A stretch of 64,000 nucleotides of DNA from CAVYGM01 sp963768025 (GCA_963768025.1 CAVYGM010000021.1:41332-105331); one strand, 5' to 3'; counted from the stretch's first letter, positions 1 to 8,781 are shown. Program-made: numbers and translations. The notes: generated by a model not told the origin, from the sequence alone.

Positions 1-1275
1 AGCGTGTACCCTCCGACTGGCTCCGCCACGGCGGCTGACCGCCTGTTTTTGGTGTGCGATGGCGTGGGAGGTGAGCACAAGGGGGAGGTAGCCAGCCAGG
101 AAGCCTGTCGGTGCATCAGCGCGTATCTGCTCCACCAGCAGGCAAGTACCTTTGGACCCGAATTGCTGCGGCAGGCCTTGGAGCATACCATTCAGACGTT
201 CGCAGAAATTGAGAGAAATGACCCCGAATCAGCGGGAATGGCTACTACCCTCACGCTTCTGTACGTACTGGACGCGTCCCTGGCCATTGCCCATCTGGGC
301 GATAGCCGTATTTATCAGGTGCGGGATGGGAAAATCATTTTCCAAACCAGGGATCACAAATTCGTAAATGAACTCGTGGAAGGAGGGATCATTACCGAAG
401 AGCAGGCCCGTGACCATCCCAAAAAAAACGTGATCACCCGCGTGATTCGGGCCTCCCGCCAGGATCAGGCCGATTATACTACCATTCAGGACATCCGGCC
501 CGGAGATTATTTCTTTCTCTGCACCGATGGGGTACTGGAACGTGTATACGACGGCTTGCTCGAATACCACCTCGATCCAAAATCGGCCACTGGGGCCACC
601 CCGCAGGAGCTGTTGGACGCGATCCGGGGAGAATGCGATGGGCTAACCAATGATAATTATTCAGCCTACCTCATTCAGATCGAATCGGTGGAGAATAGCG
701 CCCCCTTGGGAGCCACCGGGGACTCCGAGGACACCGTTCGGCTGGATCAACTCGTGGCTAACCCGGTGCCAGTCCGGAAGTCAAACGGAGTCCTGTTTAC
801 CATCGGGGTTCTGATCGGGCTCCTGGTGTTTGGCAGTACAGCTTATTACTTTCTCCAACCACCCAAAAATAAAGCAGCTGACCCCGATACGCTGACTCAA
901 ACCGCGAGCCACTCAACTCCGCTGACTGGCACGAATGCAACGACAGAAGTCGCTGAGTCACCAGCGGGTGGACTCGAACAGGGCTTTGTAGAAACGGCAA
1001 AACCGGTTTTGAACAAGAGGAAGACCGAAAAACCTCCCCCCGCGCCAGTCTCGAAACGGCCACCTAGGGGCGAATTAAAGGATACCCTTACCAAAAAAGT
1101 GAAGGAGGCCCAGGGTAAAGATCAGGGTAGTTCCGCGGATTCGGCGCAGAATGTATCTCCGCCCGCTACCTCCGATTCCCTGGGGAAAAGTACACCCGAA
1201 AAAATAAAAACCGAAAAAAGAGTCCTATTAAAGCGTGAGCGGAAAACCATACCACCCAAAGTAGACAGGGAATAA
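1..1275 (+). CDS. PP2C-family Ser/Thr protein phosphatase, membrane anchored (5' partial)
   Basis: Metal-dependent phosphatase removing phosphate from Ser/Thr residues. The reading frame is open through the window edge, so the start lies upstream; the GTG at 4 is not a natural start because the N-terminal PP2C motif is missing. Numbering from position 4, the metal-binding DGVGG is at residues 19-23, HLGDSR near 98, LCTDGV near 173-178 (Asp175) and TNDNY near 218, in PP2C order. A single hydrophobic helix at about 263-284 is followed by roughly 140 residues rich in Lys, Pro, Ser and Thr. Inferred topology is a cytoplasmic enzyme with a periplasmic tail. Two PKD lipoprotein genes and a membrane Ser/Thr kinase follow on the same strand, so it is probably the phosphatase opposing that kinase. 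Family call is firm; target is unknown. Confidence 0.9.
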   Translation, partial: SVYPPTGSATAADRLFLVCDGVGGEHKGEVASQEACRCISAYLLHQQASTFGPELLRQALEHTIQTFAEIERNDPESAGMATTLTLLYVLDASLAIAHLGDSRIYQVRDGKIIFQTRDHKFVNELVEGGIITEEQARDHPKKNVITRVIRASRQDQADYTTIQDIRPGDYFFLCTDGVLERVYDGLLEYHLDPKSATGATPQELLDAIRGECDGLTNDNYSAYLIQIESVENSAPLGATGDSEDTVRLDQLVANPVPVRKSNGVLFTIGVLIGLLVFGSTAYYFLQPPKNKAADPDTLTQTASHSTPLTGTNATTEVAESPAGGLEQGFVETAKPVLNKRKTEKPPPAPVSKRPPRGELKDTLTKKVKEAQGKDQGSSADSAQNVSPPATSDSLGKSTPEKIKTEKRVLLKRERKTIPPKVDRE

Positions 1276-1313
1276 TCCTGCGCACGTGATCAACTTACCT
1301 TTCCAGAATTACC

Positions 1314-2490
1314 ATGAACAGAATGTATCTCAAACTATGCCTGTATGTATTCCTAAGCCTAGGAACGGTTGCCTGCCATACCGAACTCTCTGATCCACCG
1401 ATCGCTTCGTTCGATTACGACGTGAGTTTGAATGGCTCTACGAGCGAAGTCATTTTCAAAAATAATTCTACCAACGCCAAAACCTATTCCTGGGATCTGG
1501 GCGACGGCACCAAATCGTCCGACCCTAACCCAAGGCATACGTACGCTCCCGGGAGAACCTACGTGGTCAAGCTGATTGCCCAGGGAGATGGGGGTAGCGC
1601 CGGCGTTTCCAACTCGGTGCAGGTAGAGTCCGTTCTTCCTCCCCCGACTGCGGCTTTTACCGTTGGCAACACCAATTGCGAAGCCCCTTGTTCGGTAACT
1701 ATCAGCAACAGTTCCACCAATGCATCGACATTCAGCTGGGACTTTGATGACAACAGTACCTCCACGGTCCGTGACCCCGGCACTCATCTGTACCAAACGG
1801 CGGGCAACTACACCATCAAGTTGACGGCTTTCAACGCCAAAGGTGCTTTCGAGTTCGGCCAGCAATTCCTTCGTCATCAAGCCCAAAAGCCTGACACCCG
1901 TACTCATCCTGGACTTTAACAACCCAAACGACACCAAAGAATGGACCAGGCAGTACAACACCAACGGCAACACGGGTGAATTTTTGTCGGTCTCGAACGG
2001 CTACCTGATTATGCGTACAACCGGGAATTTGAATGATGTGGTGTACGGACTTAAGCATTCGACCGACTTATCAGGGTTGACCAACTTTGAAATCGTGACC
2101 AAATTCGGGAGAGAGGAGCTAGCGTCGGGCAACCCTCGTTTTTGTCATGTGAAGGTCCCAATCAAAGAGTACGGAGGAAGGGATCTAAGCCTAGATATTT
2201 TGTATCAGAATGGGGTGCGGAGCCTACGGGTGGGCCGATACGGCAAGGAAGTATTAATCAAGCAAATCCCGGCTAATTCATGCAGCGAAATCACCTTCAC
2301 CGTACGCAGCCAGAATGGCAAATTTGAACTGACAGATAATTGTACCAATACCATTTGGTTTTCCGATCCGCAGGTTTCGCTGGCGGGTTCAGTTGGCCTG
2401 GATGTTTATTATGTCTGCCCTTTGGGCACGTGTGGTAAAGACAGCTACGGCAGCTTCGCAATTGACTATATCCACGTCAGAAAGTATTGA
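1314..2490 (+). CDS. PKD-domain lipoprotein with C-terminal jelly-roll-like domain (one frameshift)
   Basis: Predicted surface or periplasmic lipoprotein. It starts with a short signal peptide ending in a lipobox (GTVAC, Cys21). Two PKD domains follow, with WDLGDG and WDFDDN core motifs and a CEAPC pair opening the second. The frame breaks around 1841-1850 and continues one base over with SNSFVIKP, a natural end of a PKD domain, then about 195 residues without a clear family, looking like a concanavalin-type beta sandwich (TGEFLSVSNGYLIM, FAIDYIHVRKY). Removing one base gives a 391-residue protein, so one gene is read rather than two. It sits between the phosphatase and a second PKD lipoprotein. 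Ligand unknown; PKD folds usually act as spacers or adhesion modules. Confidence 0.75.
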
Positions 2491-2527
2491 ACTTTGGCTT
2501 TCCACTCACCCTTAAAAATTGTAGACA

Positions 2528-4384
2528 ATGGTTTTCTTAAGATACACCCCCGGTGGCCAGGTAAGGCAATCGCTGATTTGCCTACTTGTGACCCTTCTGG
2601 TATCCTGTCATATCGAAATTCCCCAGGAACCCCTGGCTGACTTCACCGTTCAGAACGATAAGTGCACGGCTCCCTGCGAAATGAGTTTCATAAACAATTC
2701 AAAAAACGCCGGCACCTACACCTGGGACTTTGGCGACGGCACGAGTTCCACGGATCAGAATCCGATGCATAAATTCCTGGGCGGCAGCACCTATCAGGTA
2801 AAGTTAGTGGCCAAAGGCGACGGGGGAAGTAACGGCACCGCCAAAACGGTATCCACGGTAGCGCCGCCCGGCGTCAATGCGGCTTTTACCATTGTCAACA
2901 ACAATTGTACAGCTCCCTGTACCGTAAATTTCACCAACCAGTCGAGCAATGCGAGCTCTTATTTCTGGGATTTTAACGATGGTACCTCCTCTACCCAAAC
3001 CAACCCCTCCAAGGAATATCGAAGTGCGGGAAGCTTTCAGGTGAAGCTCTCGGCCAGCGGCCCAGGGGGAAGCCATACTAGCCAGCCCCAAACCGTCACG
3101 ATACAAAGTGCCGTGGAAAAAGCGCCCACAAAAGTGTGGGACAGTACGATCGGGGGGGGCGATTTGGATATCTGTCAAACCCTAGTTTCCCACAGCGATG
3201 GAGGCTATTTTGCTTTTGGCCTTTCAAAATCAAATACCGGATTCGAAAAAAGCGAGAATTCCAGGGGAGGCTTTGACTACTGGTTGGTTAAACTCAATGC
3301 AAACGGAAAAAAAGTATGGGATAAGACCTTCGGAGGTTCCAGCGACGACATAGCCTTTACCGTAGTCCCTACTTCCGACGGAGGTGCCCTGATGGCCGGG
3401 TTTTCAAGCTCGAACCGGTCGGGCGATAAAAGCGAAAATTCCAAGGGGAAGGATGATATCTGGCTAGTGAAAGTAAATTCAAACGGGGGCAAGGAATGGG
3501 ACAGAACAATCGGAGGCTCAGAGGACGACGTGAATCCCCGCATCATCGCCACGCCCAGCGACAACGGCTTCCTGATTTTGGTAGAATCCAATTCTAATCA
3601 ATCGGGGGACAAGAGTGAAAACAGCCGGGGCGAGCGGGATTATTGGCTGGTAAAGCTCAATGCCGATGGGTCCAAAAAGTGGGATAAAACCATTGGAGGA
3701 AACAAAAATGAATTCCCCAGGTCGGCATTAGCCACCACGGATGGGGGTTATTTGGTGTATGGTGAATCCTTGTCAGATCAGTCGGGCGAAAAGGGAAGCA
3801 ACTCCAAGGGTAGCCGCGACTACTGGCTGGTCAAGGTTAATGCAAACGGAGCCAAACAATGGGACAGATCCTATGGGGGTAATATAGACGAAAATGGCAG
3901 CAGCCTGGTGGCCACCACCGACGGAGGATTCATCCTATCCGGCGATTCCGGCTCGGGTGCTTCAGGGGATAAAAGCGAAAATTCCAGAGGAAAAAGAGAC
4001 TACTGGGTAGTAAAAGTCAACGCTTCCGGCGACAAACAGTGGGAAAAGACCCTGGGAGGGAATGATGAAGACTTCGCCGGAGTGGTTTTAGCGGCACCAA
4101 ACGGAGCCTGTATTGTGACGGGCTTTTCGCACTCCGGCCGTTCCGGCGATAAAACCGGGGAGTCCAAAGGAGGCCGGGATTCCTGGATAGTAAAGTTATC
4201 TGCCAAGGGGGAGGTTGTGTGGGACCTCACCCTGGGTGGAAGCGACAGCGAAACGATAGGAACCGGTACGGCCACCGCCGATGGTGGTGTTACCCTGGCC
4301 GGCTTCAGCAATTCGCCCCCGTCGGGCGACAAGTCCGAAAGCCCCCGGGGAGACCACGACTTTTGGATCATAAAAGTCAAATAG
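2528..4384 (+). CDS. PKD-domain lipoprotein with seven propeller-like repeats
   Basis: Secreted lipoprotein of 618 residues. The signal peptide ends in the lipobox LLVSC (Cys27). Two PKD domains cover roughly residues 35-200; each opens with a CTAPC pair and has a WDFGDG or WDFNDG core. From about residue 200 to the end are seven repeats of about 60 residues with the pattern K.WD.T.GG, T.DGG, SGDKSENS.G and YWLVK.N.NG. Seven equal repeats fit a seven-bladed beta-propeller, as in the delta-60 and T9SS-associated repeat families, but no T9SS C-terminal sorting domain is present. It probably faces the outside or the periplasm and is a candidate sensor or adhesin partner of the neighbouring kinase (inference). 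Confidence 0.85.
   Translation: MVFLRYTPGGQVRQSLICLLVTLLVSCHIEIPQEPLADFTVQNDKCTAPCEMSFINNSKNAGTYTWDFGDGTSSTDQNPMHKFLGGSTYQVKLVAKGDGGSNGTAKTVSTVAPPGVNAAFTIVNNNCTAPCTVNFTNQSSNASSYFWDFNDGTSSTQTNPSKEYRSAGSFQVKLSASGPGGSHTSQPQTVTIQSAVEKAPTKVWDSTIGGGDLDICQTLVSHSDGGYFAFGLSKSNTGFEKSENSRGGFDYWLVKLNANGKKVWDKTFGGSSDDIAFTVVPTSDGGALMAGFSSSNRSGDKSENSKGKDDIWLVKVNSNGGKEWDRTIGGSEDDVNPRIIATPSDNGFLILVESNSNQSGDKSENSRGERDYWLVKLNADGSKKWDKTIGGNKNEFPRSALATTDGGYLVYGESLSDQSGEKGSNSKGSRDYWLVKVNANGAKQWDRSYGGNIDENGSSLVATTDGGFILSGDSGSGASGDKSENSRGKRDYWVVKVNASGDKQWEKTLGGNDEDFAGVVLAAPNGACIVTGFSHSGRSGDKTGESKGGRDSWIVKLSAKGEVVWDLTLGGSDSETIGTGTATADGGVTLAGFSNSPPSGDKSESPRGDHDFWIIKVK
3127..4381 (+). repeat. Seven tandem ~180-bp coding repeats
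   Basis: Seven in-frame copies of a unit of about 60 codons, clearest at the protein level (WD.TIGG, DGG, SGDKSEN, YWLVK). DNA identity between copies is partial, so these are old, diverged domain duplications rather than a recent expansion. Confidence 0.85.
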
Positions 4385-4499
4385 GCCGGCATGAAAACGT
4401 ATTCGGCGGTAGGATGGCTATTTGACCTTACTGCTTTTCTACTCTTGATTGTCAGTATTGCCTCAGTTCCACAATTTTTCAGACCTCAACTTACCACCC

Positions 4500-6163
4500 A
4501 TGACCACCGCCGAATTCTCTAACCGCTTCGACTACGACCCCGACAATGATCTGCTGGGGGAGGGCGGCTTTGGAAAGATATTCAAGGCCTGGGATACGAT
4601 CCGCAACGAGTACATTGCCCTCAAAATGTCCAAGGTGCAGCCTACCATGGAAGAGTTCAGTCTACTGAGCGAATTTAACCGGGTACGAGACCTGGAACAC
4701 CCCAACATTGCCCGCTACATGGACTGCCAGCGCATCAAACTGGGCGGTATCGGCACGCACGATATCGCCCTGATGAAGTACTACGAACACGGAAACCTAA
4801 GTCAGCTGCTGAGCAAACATACCCTCACTACCACCCAGAAGCAGCACATGGTGGACGGCCTGCTGGACGGAATCAACTACCTGCACCAGCATCGCCCCCT
4901 AATCATCCATACCGACTTGAAGCCTTCCAATATCCTGATTGTGGAGCGACGGGGCTTTTACATCCCCCTCATTACGGATTTTGGCATCAGCCGGCAGGCC
5001 CGGCAAGACGATAAGTCGTACGTGACTAACACCGTAGGCGCGGGTACCTACGCCTATGCGGCCCCCGAGCAATGGGAAGCTCGGGAACTGCGGCCGAATG
5101 TAGACTTGTGGAGTTTCGGAATCCTGGCGATCTACGTATGGTTCAACGGCCGAAAGCTCCCCTTCCGATCCGACGACCTGAGCATTTCCACCGAATCGGG
5201 CCGCATTGAGTTTATGAAGCGGGTGGTAAACCTGGACTTTATTCCCGACTTGAAAAACCTGCCGGATACCTACCGAAAAATTGTGGAAGCGTGCCTGGTG
5301 GTAAGCCCCAAAGATCGGGTGCGAACGGTGGACGATTTACGAGGGCTATTGGCAACGGACCAGCCAGCTCAGCCCCCCCACCAGGGATAGTACGGAGGTA
5401 CTGCCAGAGCGAAAAGCCAAAAAACAGCCCCCCAGTGAAGCCAACGAGCGGACGGAGATCCTTCCAAAGGAAACTGCTCCTGAACCTCCCCCCCCACCAG
5501 CTAAACCAAAAGAGCAAGTTCTGTCTCCGGCCCCCACAGCGCCCCCGAAGTCAAACCAGGGGTTGCTCGTAGCGGCTTCGGTGGTGTTGGCTTTGGTGGC
5601 TGGAACCACCGGCTGGTATATACTCAAAGACACTCCAAGCGTACCTGAGCCCAATCCGGTGGAGCAGCAAAGTCTTACGGCCCCCATTTCCACTGATACC
5701 ACTTCCATCGCCGCGCCAACTCTTACACTTGATTCAACGGAAAAAGAAAAGCCAGCAACGAAAAACCCCGTTGTGGCTACTACTACGGCACCAAAGAAAA
5801 CGGAGACTCCAAAAAAATCAAGTGAACTCAAAAAGGCGGAACCAAATCCGAATGCGATTTACCACGTGGTAGATGAGGACCCGTCGTTTCCGGGTGGAGA
5901 AAGCGCCATGCGCTCCTGGTTGAGTCGAAATCGCCGGGTGCCAGAAGCGGCAGAAAGGGCCATGGTGGCCGGGGTTGTCAGGGTTTCCTTTCGTGGTGAA
6001 CACGGATGGCTCGTTGAAAAATATCGTGGTAATCAAAGGCCCGGGGTATGGCTACGAGGAGGAAGCCCTTCGGCTGGTGAATTCCATGCCACGCTGGCAT
6101 CCCGGACGCCTATCCGGAAAGCTGGTTCGAGCCAACCATACGATTTCGATTGTATTTGAATAG
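4500..6163 (+). CDS. Ser/Thr protein kinase - TM helix - TonB C-terminal domain fusion (two frameshifts)
   Basis: Numbering from the ATG at 4500 (an upstream TTG at 4449 is less likely), the kinase domain has the glycine loop GEGGFG (20-25), Lys42 in IALK, a catalytic loop HTDLKPSN with Asp139 (Thr replaces the usual Arg of HRD), DFG at 160-162 and AAPEQWE. A stop closes this frame at 5390, but shifting one base at a run of seven C (5373-5379) gives a continuous Pro/Lys/Glu-rich linker and then a membrane helix at about 5560-5622. After a Thr/Pro/Lys-rich stretch comes a TonB C-terminal domain (DEDPSFPGGE, FVVNTDGS, VNSMPRWHPG), needing one more one-base shift near 5990. Both shifts remove one base. 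The product would be a cytoplasmic kinase with a TonB-like periplasmic arm. The parts are certain; that they form one intact protein is strongly inferred. Confidence 0.75.
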
Positions 6164-6170
6164 CCTTCCC

Positions 6171-6824
6171 TCAGGCGGTGCGGCCTATGACCTTGGCCAC
6201 CGCTTCGCGGCTGCCTTTTACGTGCAGTTTCTGGTAGATGTGTTCCAGGTGTTTCCGGACGGTTTTGTCCGACACAAAGAGTTTCTCGCTAATATCACGG
6301 ACATTCAGCCCGCGAACCAGCCATTCCATAATCTCGTTTTCACGGAGGGTAAGTTCGGCCGTACGGGTCACGGATTGGATCTGCAGGTCATTGGAGCCCT
6401 GCCGGAGCAAAGCCAGGGCCTTTGATGCCATGATGGGCGACATGGGGGCCCCACCTTCCAGAACGTCGGTGATGGCGTTTATTATTTTGTGTGTTTTCTC
6501 TTCTTTGAGCAAATAGCCCGATGCCCCCGCTTTAATGGCTTCGAACAGCTTGCTGTCATCATCAAAAATCGTGAGAATCAAAATCTTGACGGTTGGGTAC
6601 TTTTCTTTCAGCAGACGGGTGGTGGTTACGCCATCCATCTGGGCCATTTCTATATCCATCAAAAAAACATCCGGCACCGGGATTCTTGCTAATTGTCTGA
6701 ATAAATCCTTCCCATTGACGGCCCGGAGTACCAGCTCAATATCTTCACTTAAAGACAGTTTCTCCCAAATATCTCGGGAAATTGTGGGATTATCTTCCAC
6801 CAAACCAACGCTGATTCTAGACAT
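6171..6824 (-). CDS. NarL/FixJ-family response regulator
   Basis: Cytoplasmic DNA-binding regulator of 217 residues. The receiver domain has the acidic pair Glu10/Asp11, the phosphoacceptor Asp57 in LMDIEM, and conserved Thr and Lys residues (ILTIFDD, YLLKEE). The C-terminal LuxR-type helix-turn-helix reads LTLRENEIMEWL, VRDISEKLFVSDKTVRKHL. The ATG at 6824 is preferred because it begins directly before the receiver strand; an upstream start would add 13 unrelated residues. The gene follows a histidine kinase gene on the same strand and is its likely partner. A perfect 7-2-7 palindrome lies about 112 bases upstream of the start, which fits the way NarL-type regulators bind and suggests autoregulation. 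Confidence 0.92.
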   Translation of the reverse strand: MSRISVGLVEDNPTISRDIWEKLSLSEDIELVLRAVNGKDLFRQLARIPVPDVFLMDIEMAQMDGVTTTRLLKEKYPTVKILILTIFDDDSKLFEAIKAGASGYLLKEEKTHKIINAITDVLEGGAPMSPIMASKALALLRQGSNDLQIQSVTRTAELTLRENEIMEWLVRGLNVRDISEKLFVSDKTVRKHLEHIYQKLHVKGSREAVAKVIGRTA

Positions 6825-6912
6825 ACCATAGGGGATTACAAAGTGAAAGACCGCCCAATACACGCATGAGGATTGCCCGCTTGCAGGCTACTCCTTGCAA
6901 AGTAACAAACCA

Positions 6913-6960
6913 GGTACCACCCATAAAATACGTCATTTGACGTATTTTATGGGTGGTACC
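6913..6960. promoter_or_regulatory. Perfect 48-bp palindrome containing the 7-2-7 operator
   Basis: Two perfect 23-base arms (6913-6935 and 6938-6960) separated by TT. The centre holds TACGTCA-TT-TGACGTA, the same core as the site at 8733-8752. It overlaps the last codons of the histidine kinase and lies upstream of the response regulator. As DNA it could be an operator; as RNA it would form a very strong hairpin between the two genes. Confidence 0.7.
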
Positions 6961-7700
6961 AAGGGAAACTCAGCCATAACTTCGGTACCGTCGCCGGAGG
7001 AGTTGATGGTTAGGCTTCCGTCCAGTTCCTCCGTTCGCTTCTGGAAATTGAGCAATCCGTAGCCCAGTGTAACCTCCTCCGGGCAAAACCCCCGGCCATT
7101 ATCACGAATTTGAATGGTCAGGCTGTTTTGATCAATGGCAAGGCATACCGACAGTTCGGTACAATCGGCGTACTTGATGGCGTTGTTCACGCCTTCTTGC
7201 GTGATCCTGAAAATCGAGGAGGCCAGCTGAGGAGACAGGAGCGTTTGGGCGTCCCCATAGGCGGTGAGGCGGATAGAAGGGCATTCCGAATCCGTCGAAA
7301 TTCGGGTGAGTAGCCCTCTGATACGCTCGGTGAGTTCGCCGTATACTATTTCATTTTGATTCAATACCCAAATAGTTTCCCGCAGTTGCTTGACGGTTTC
7401 CCTGGTAAAATCCCGCAAATCGTGCAACTGATTTTCCAAGGTGACATTACCATGCGCCAACAGGTCCAGCCTGGATATGATGTGCGTAAGCTGTGATCCG
7501 ATCCCGTCGTGCAGATCGCGGGCGATCTGTTCGCGTTGCTGAAGAAGCGATCGCTGGATGCTGGATTCGACGGGTTTGCTTACGCCCTTAAAATGGTCAA
7601 AGGCTATCCTGGGCCTTTTGTGTCTCGTTGAGGGAAAGTCGGATGATCGGTACCCGGATTCGCGAAACGGCCTACCTTTTTCCGTGGCTTGAGTATTCAT
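6933..7700 (-). CDS. Sensor-domain-less histidine kinase (HisKA_3 / HATPase_c)
   Basis: 255-residue kinase of the LuxR-partner class. The dimerisation/phosphoacceptor helix carries RDLHDGIG with His64. The ATP-binding domain has the N box with Asn173 (GVNNAIKYA), the G1 box DNGRGF from Asp200 and the G2 box GYGLLN (213-218). No membrane helix or recognisable sensor domain precedes the phosphoacceptor; the first 45 residues are basic and polar. It is therefore cytoplasmic and must get its signal from a partner. It sits directly upstream of the response regulator at 6171-6824, so the two form a two-component pair. Confidence 0.9.
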   Translation of the reverse strand: MNTQATEKGRPFRESGYRSSDFPSTRHKRPRIAFDHFKGVSKPVESSIQRSLLQQREQIARDLHDGIGSQLTHIISRLDLLAHGNVTLENQLHDLRDFTRETVKQLRETIWVLNQNEIVYGELTERIRGLLTRISTDSECPSIRLTAYGDAQTLLSPQLASSIFRITQEGVNNAIKYADCTELSVCLAIDQNSLTIQIRDNGRGFCPEEVTLGYGLLNFQKRTEELDGSLTINSSGDGTEVMAEFPLVPPIKYVK

Positions 7701-7739
7701 AATAATTGAAGGACTGTGGATACTAGGGTATGTGCTTTG

Positions 7740-8480
7740 TCAGGTGTAGGTTTCGTACCAATCATCCGCATCGTCGGTAGACGCGGGATCGTCTTCCTCA
7801 AAATACAGGTCATCAATCTGAGCCGCTATACTATCTTCCATTTTCACGGGGGAAAGTACCTCTTCCTCTGGATAGTCCTCCCCAGCTGGCTCGAAAGTCG
7901 GATCTAGGAATTCTCTGAAAAACATTTCATTCCGGTAAGCCAGGGGCATATCGCCCGAAAATCGTTCGTAATGATAAGATGCCCCCTCCCAATCTTCGGT
8001 CAGCACGGCTGCCGTGAGTTCCGGAAATTTGGATAGCCCCCCCGTGTTGTATACGTAGTCAAAAAGGATCTCCTTTTGTTTTTCAGAAAGCGTATCCCAT
8101 TCGGCATCCGCCTGGGTAAAGCTGGGGTTTCCCGCCACAAATCTCACCAGCTCAGCGCGAGCCCGCTCTTCGTACTCGGGTACCAGCACCTGTTCGTATA
8201 ACACCCTTTGCTGTTCTTCGGTGATGCTGATACCGCCGTGGTGGGCGATCCAGCCTGCGGCCTCTGCACCCGTTTTTTGGGAGGCCTCGATGAGCGCGTA
8301 AGCCGTTTCGGGATCGATGCCGGCATTGGTTAGGTCGGTGTATATTTCCTGAGCACTCCGATGCCCCATGTCATAGCCGGGCCCGATGGTGACGCCGGAC
8401 CGGCCTCCGGGATAGTGCGGCACCAGGCTTTGCCCCTGATGGCCTATTTCCTGATTATAGGTAAAAGTGTAGTTTGGCAT
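7740..8480 (-). CDS. Pesticin-like / phage-lysozyme-like muramidase
   Basis: Predicted peptidoglycan hydrolase of 246 residues in the pesticin C-terminal (T4-lysozyme-like) family. Numbering from ATG 8480, Glu11 lies in YNQEIG, followed by GVTIGPGYDMG with Thr31 and Asp37. This Glu/Thr/Asp arrangement, with a Thr-to-Asp spacing of six, is that of the pesticin active site. The helical lobe continues to about residue 195 and the last 50 residues are strikingly acidic. A GTG at 8513 could extend the start but adds no signal peptide. No secretion signal is visible, so how it reaches the wall is unclear. It lies upstream of the histidine kinase on the same strand, 39 bases away, and may be co-transcribed with it. 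Confidence 0.75.
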   Translation of the reverse strand: MPNYTFTYNQEIGHQGQSLVPHYPGGRSGVTIGPGYDMGHRSAQEIYTDLTNAGIDPETAYALIEASQKTGAEAAGWIAHHGGISITEEQQRVLYEQVLVPEYEERARAELVRFVAGNPSFTQADAEWDTLSEKQKEILFDYVYNTGGLSKFPELTAAVLTEDWEGASYHYERFSGDMPLAYRNEMFFREFLDPTFEPAGEDYPEEEVLSPVKMEDSIAAQIDDLYFEEDDPASTDDADDWYETYT

Positions 8481-8732
8481 ACTGACGGCGGTTGTGAATT
8501 GGACAGCTATCACTCATTAGTCGTATTTTTTATTCTATTGGAAACATCCCAGCCTCATCTTTTAGTCCATCCTCTCTCCTCTACATTTAATCCACCCTTG
8601 ATTACTTTTTTGATGGGATAAAAGAAAGCTTCAGAATCCCTGGGGCATAAAACTAACCAATAGGGAGCCACTACCCCGTACATTTTTAGCAAGCGGTACC
8701 TCTATCTATTTTAAGGTGATTTTGCCCGAAAA

Positions 8733-8752
8733 AATACGTCAATTGACGTATT
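8733..8752. promoter_or_regulatory. 20-bp perfect palindromic operator (7-2-7)
   Basis: AATACGTCAATTGACGTATT is a perfect palindrome holding TACGTCA-AT-TGACGTA. It shares both heptamers and the two-base spacing with the site at 6929-6944. It lies about 90 bases upstream of the ATG at 8832 and abuts the -33-like element, an activator position. The likely ligand is the NarL/FixJ regulator encoded at 6171-6824 (inference). Confidence 0.7.
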
Positions 8753-8781
8753 GATTGGCCCTGAACGTCCTCCTAATTTTG
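8750..8781 (+). promoter_or_regulatory. Bacteroidota-type promoter of the 8832 operon
   Basis: A -7 element TAATTTTG (8774-8781) fits TAnnTTTG. About 20 bases upstream is ATTG (8750-8753), a weak match to the -33 TTTG, overlapping the end of the palindrome. Transcription would start near 8788, leaving a leader of about 45 bases. Confidence 0.5.

Noticed and set aside
1359..1973. 204-codon open frame on the - strand
   Set aside because: Antisense to the PKD lipoprotein gene; no motif or start context.
3127..4381. Possible CRISPR or tandem-repeat array
   Set aside because: The repeats are 60-codon protein domains with no spacers, so not CRISPR.
4449..4499. TTG start extending the kinase by 17 codons
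   Set aside because: The extension has no family match, while the ATG at 4500 begins right before the kinase domain.
5291..5572. 93-codon open frame in the kinase-TonB linker
   Set aside because: The neighbouring frame gives the Pro/Lys-rich linker continuing into the membrane helix, a better reading.
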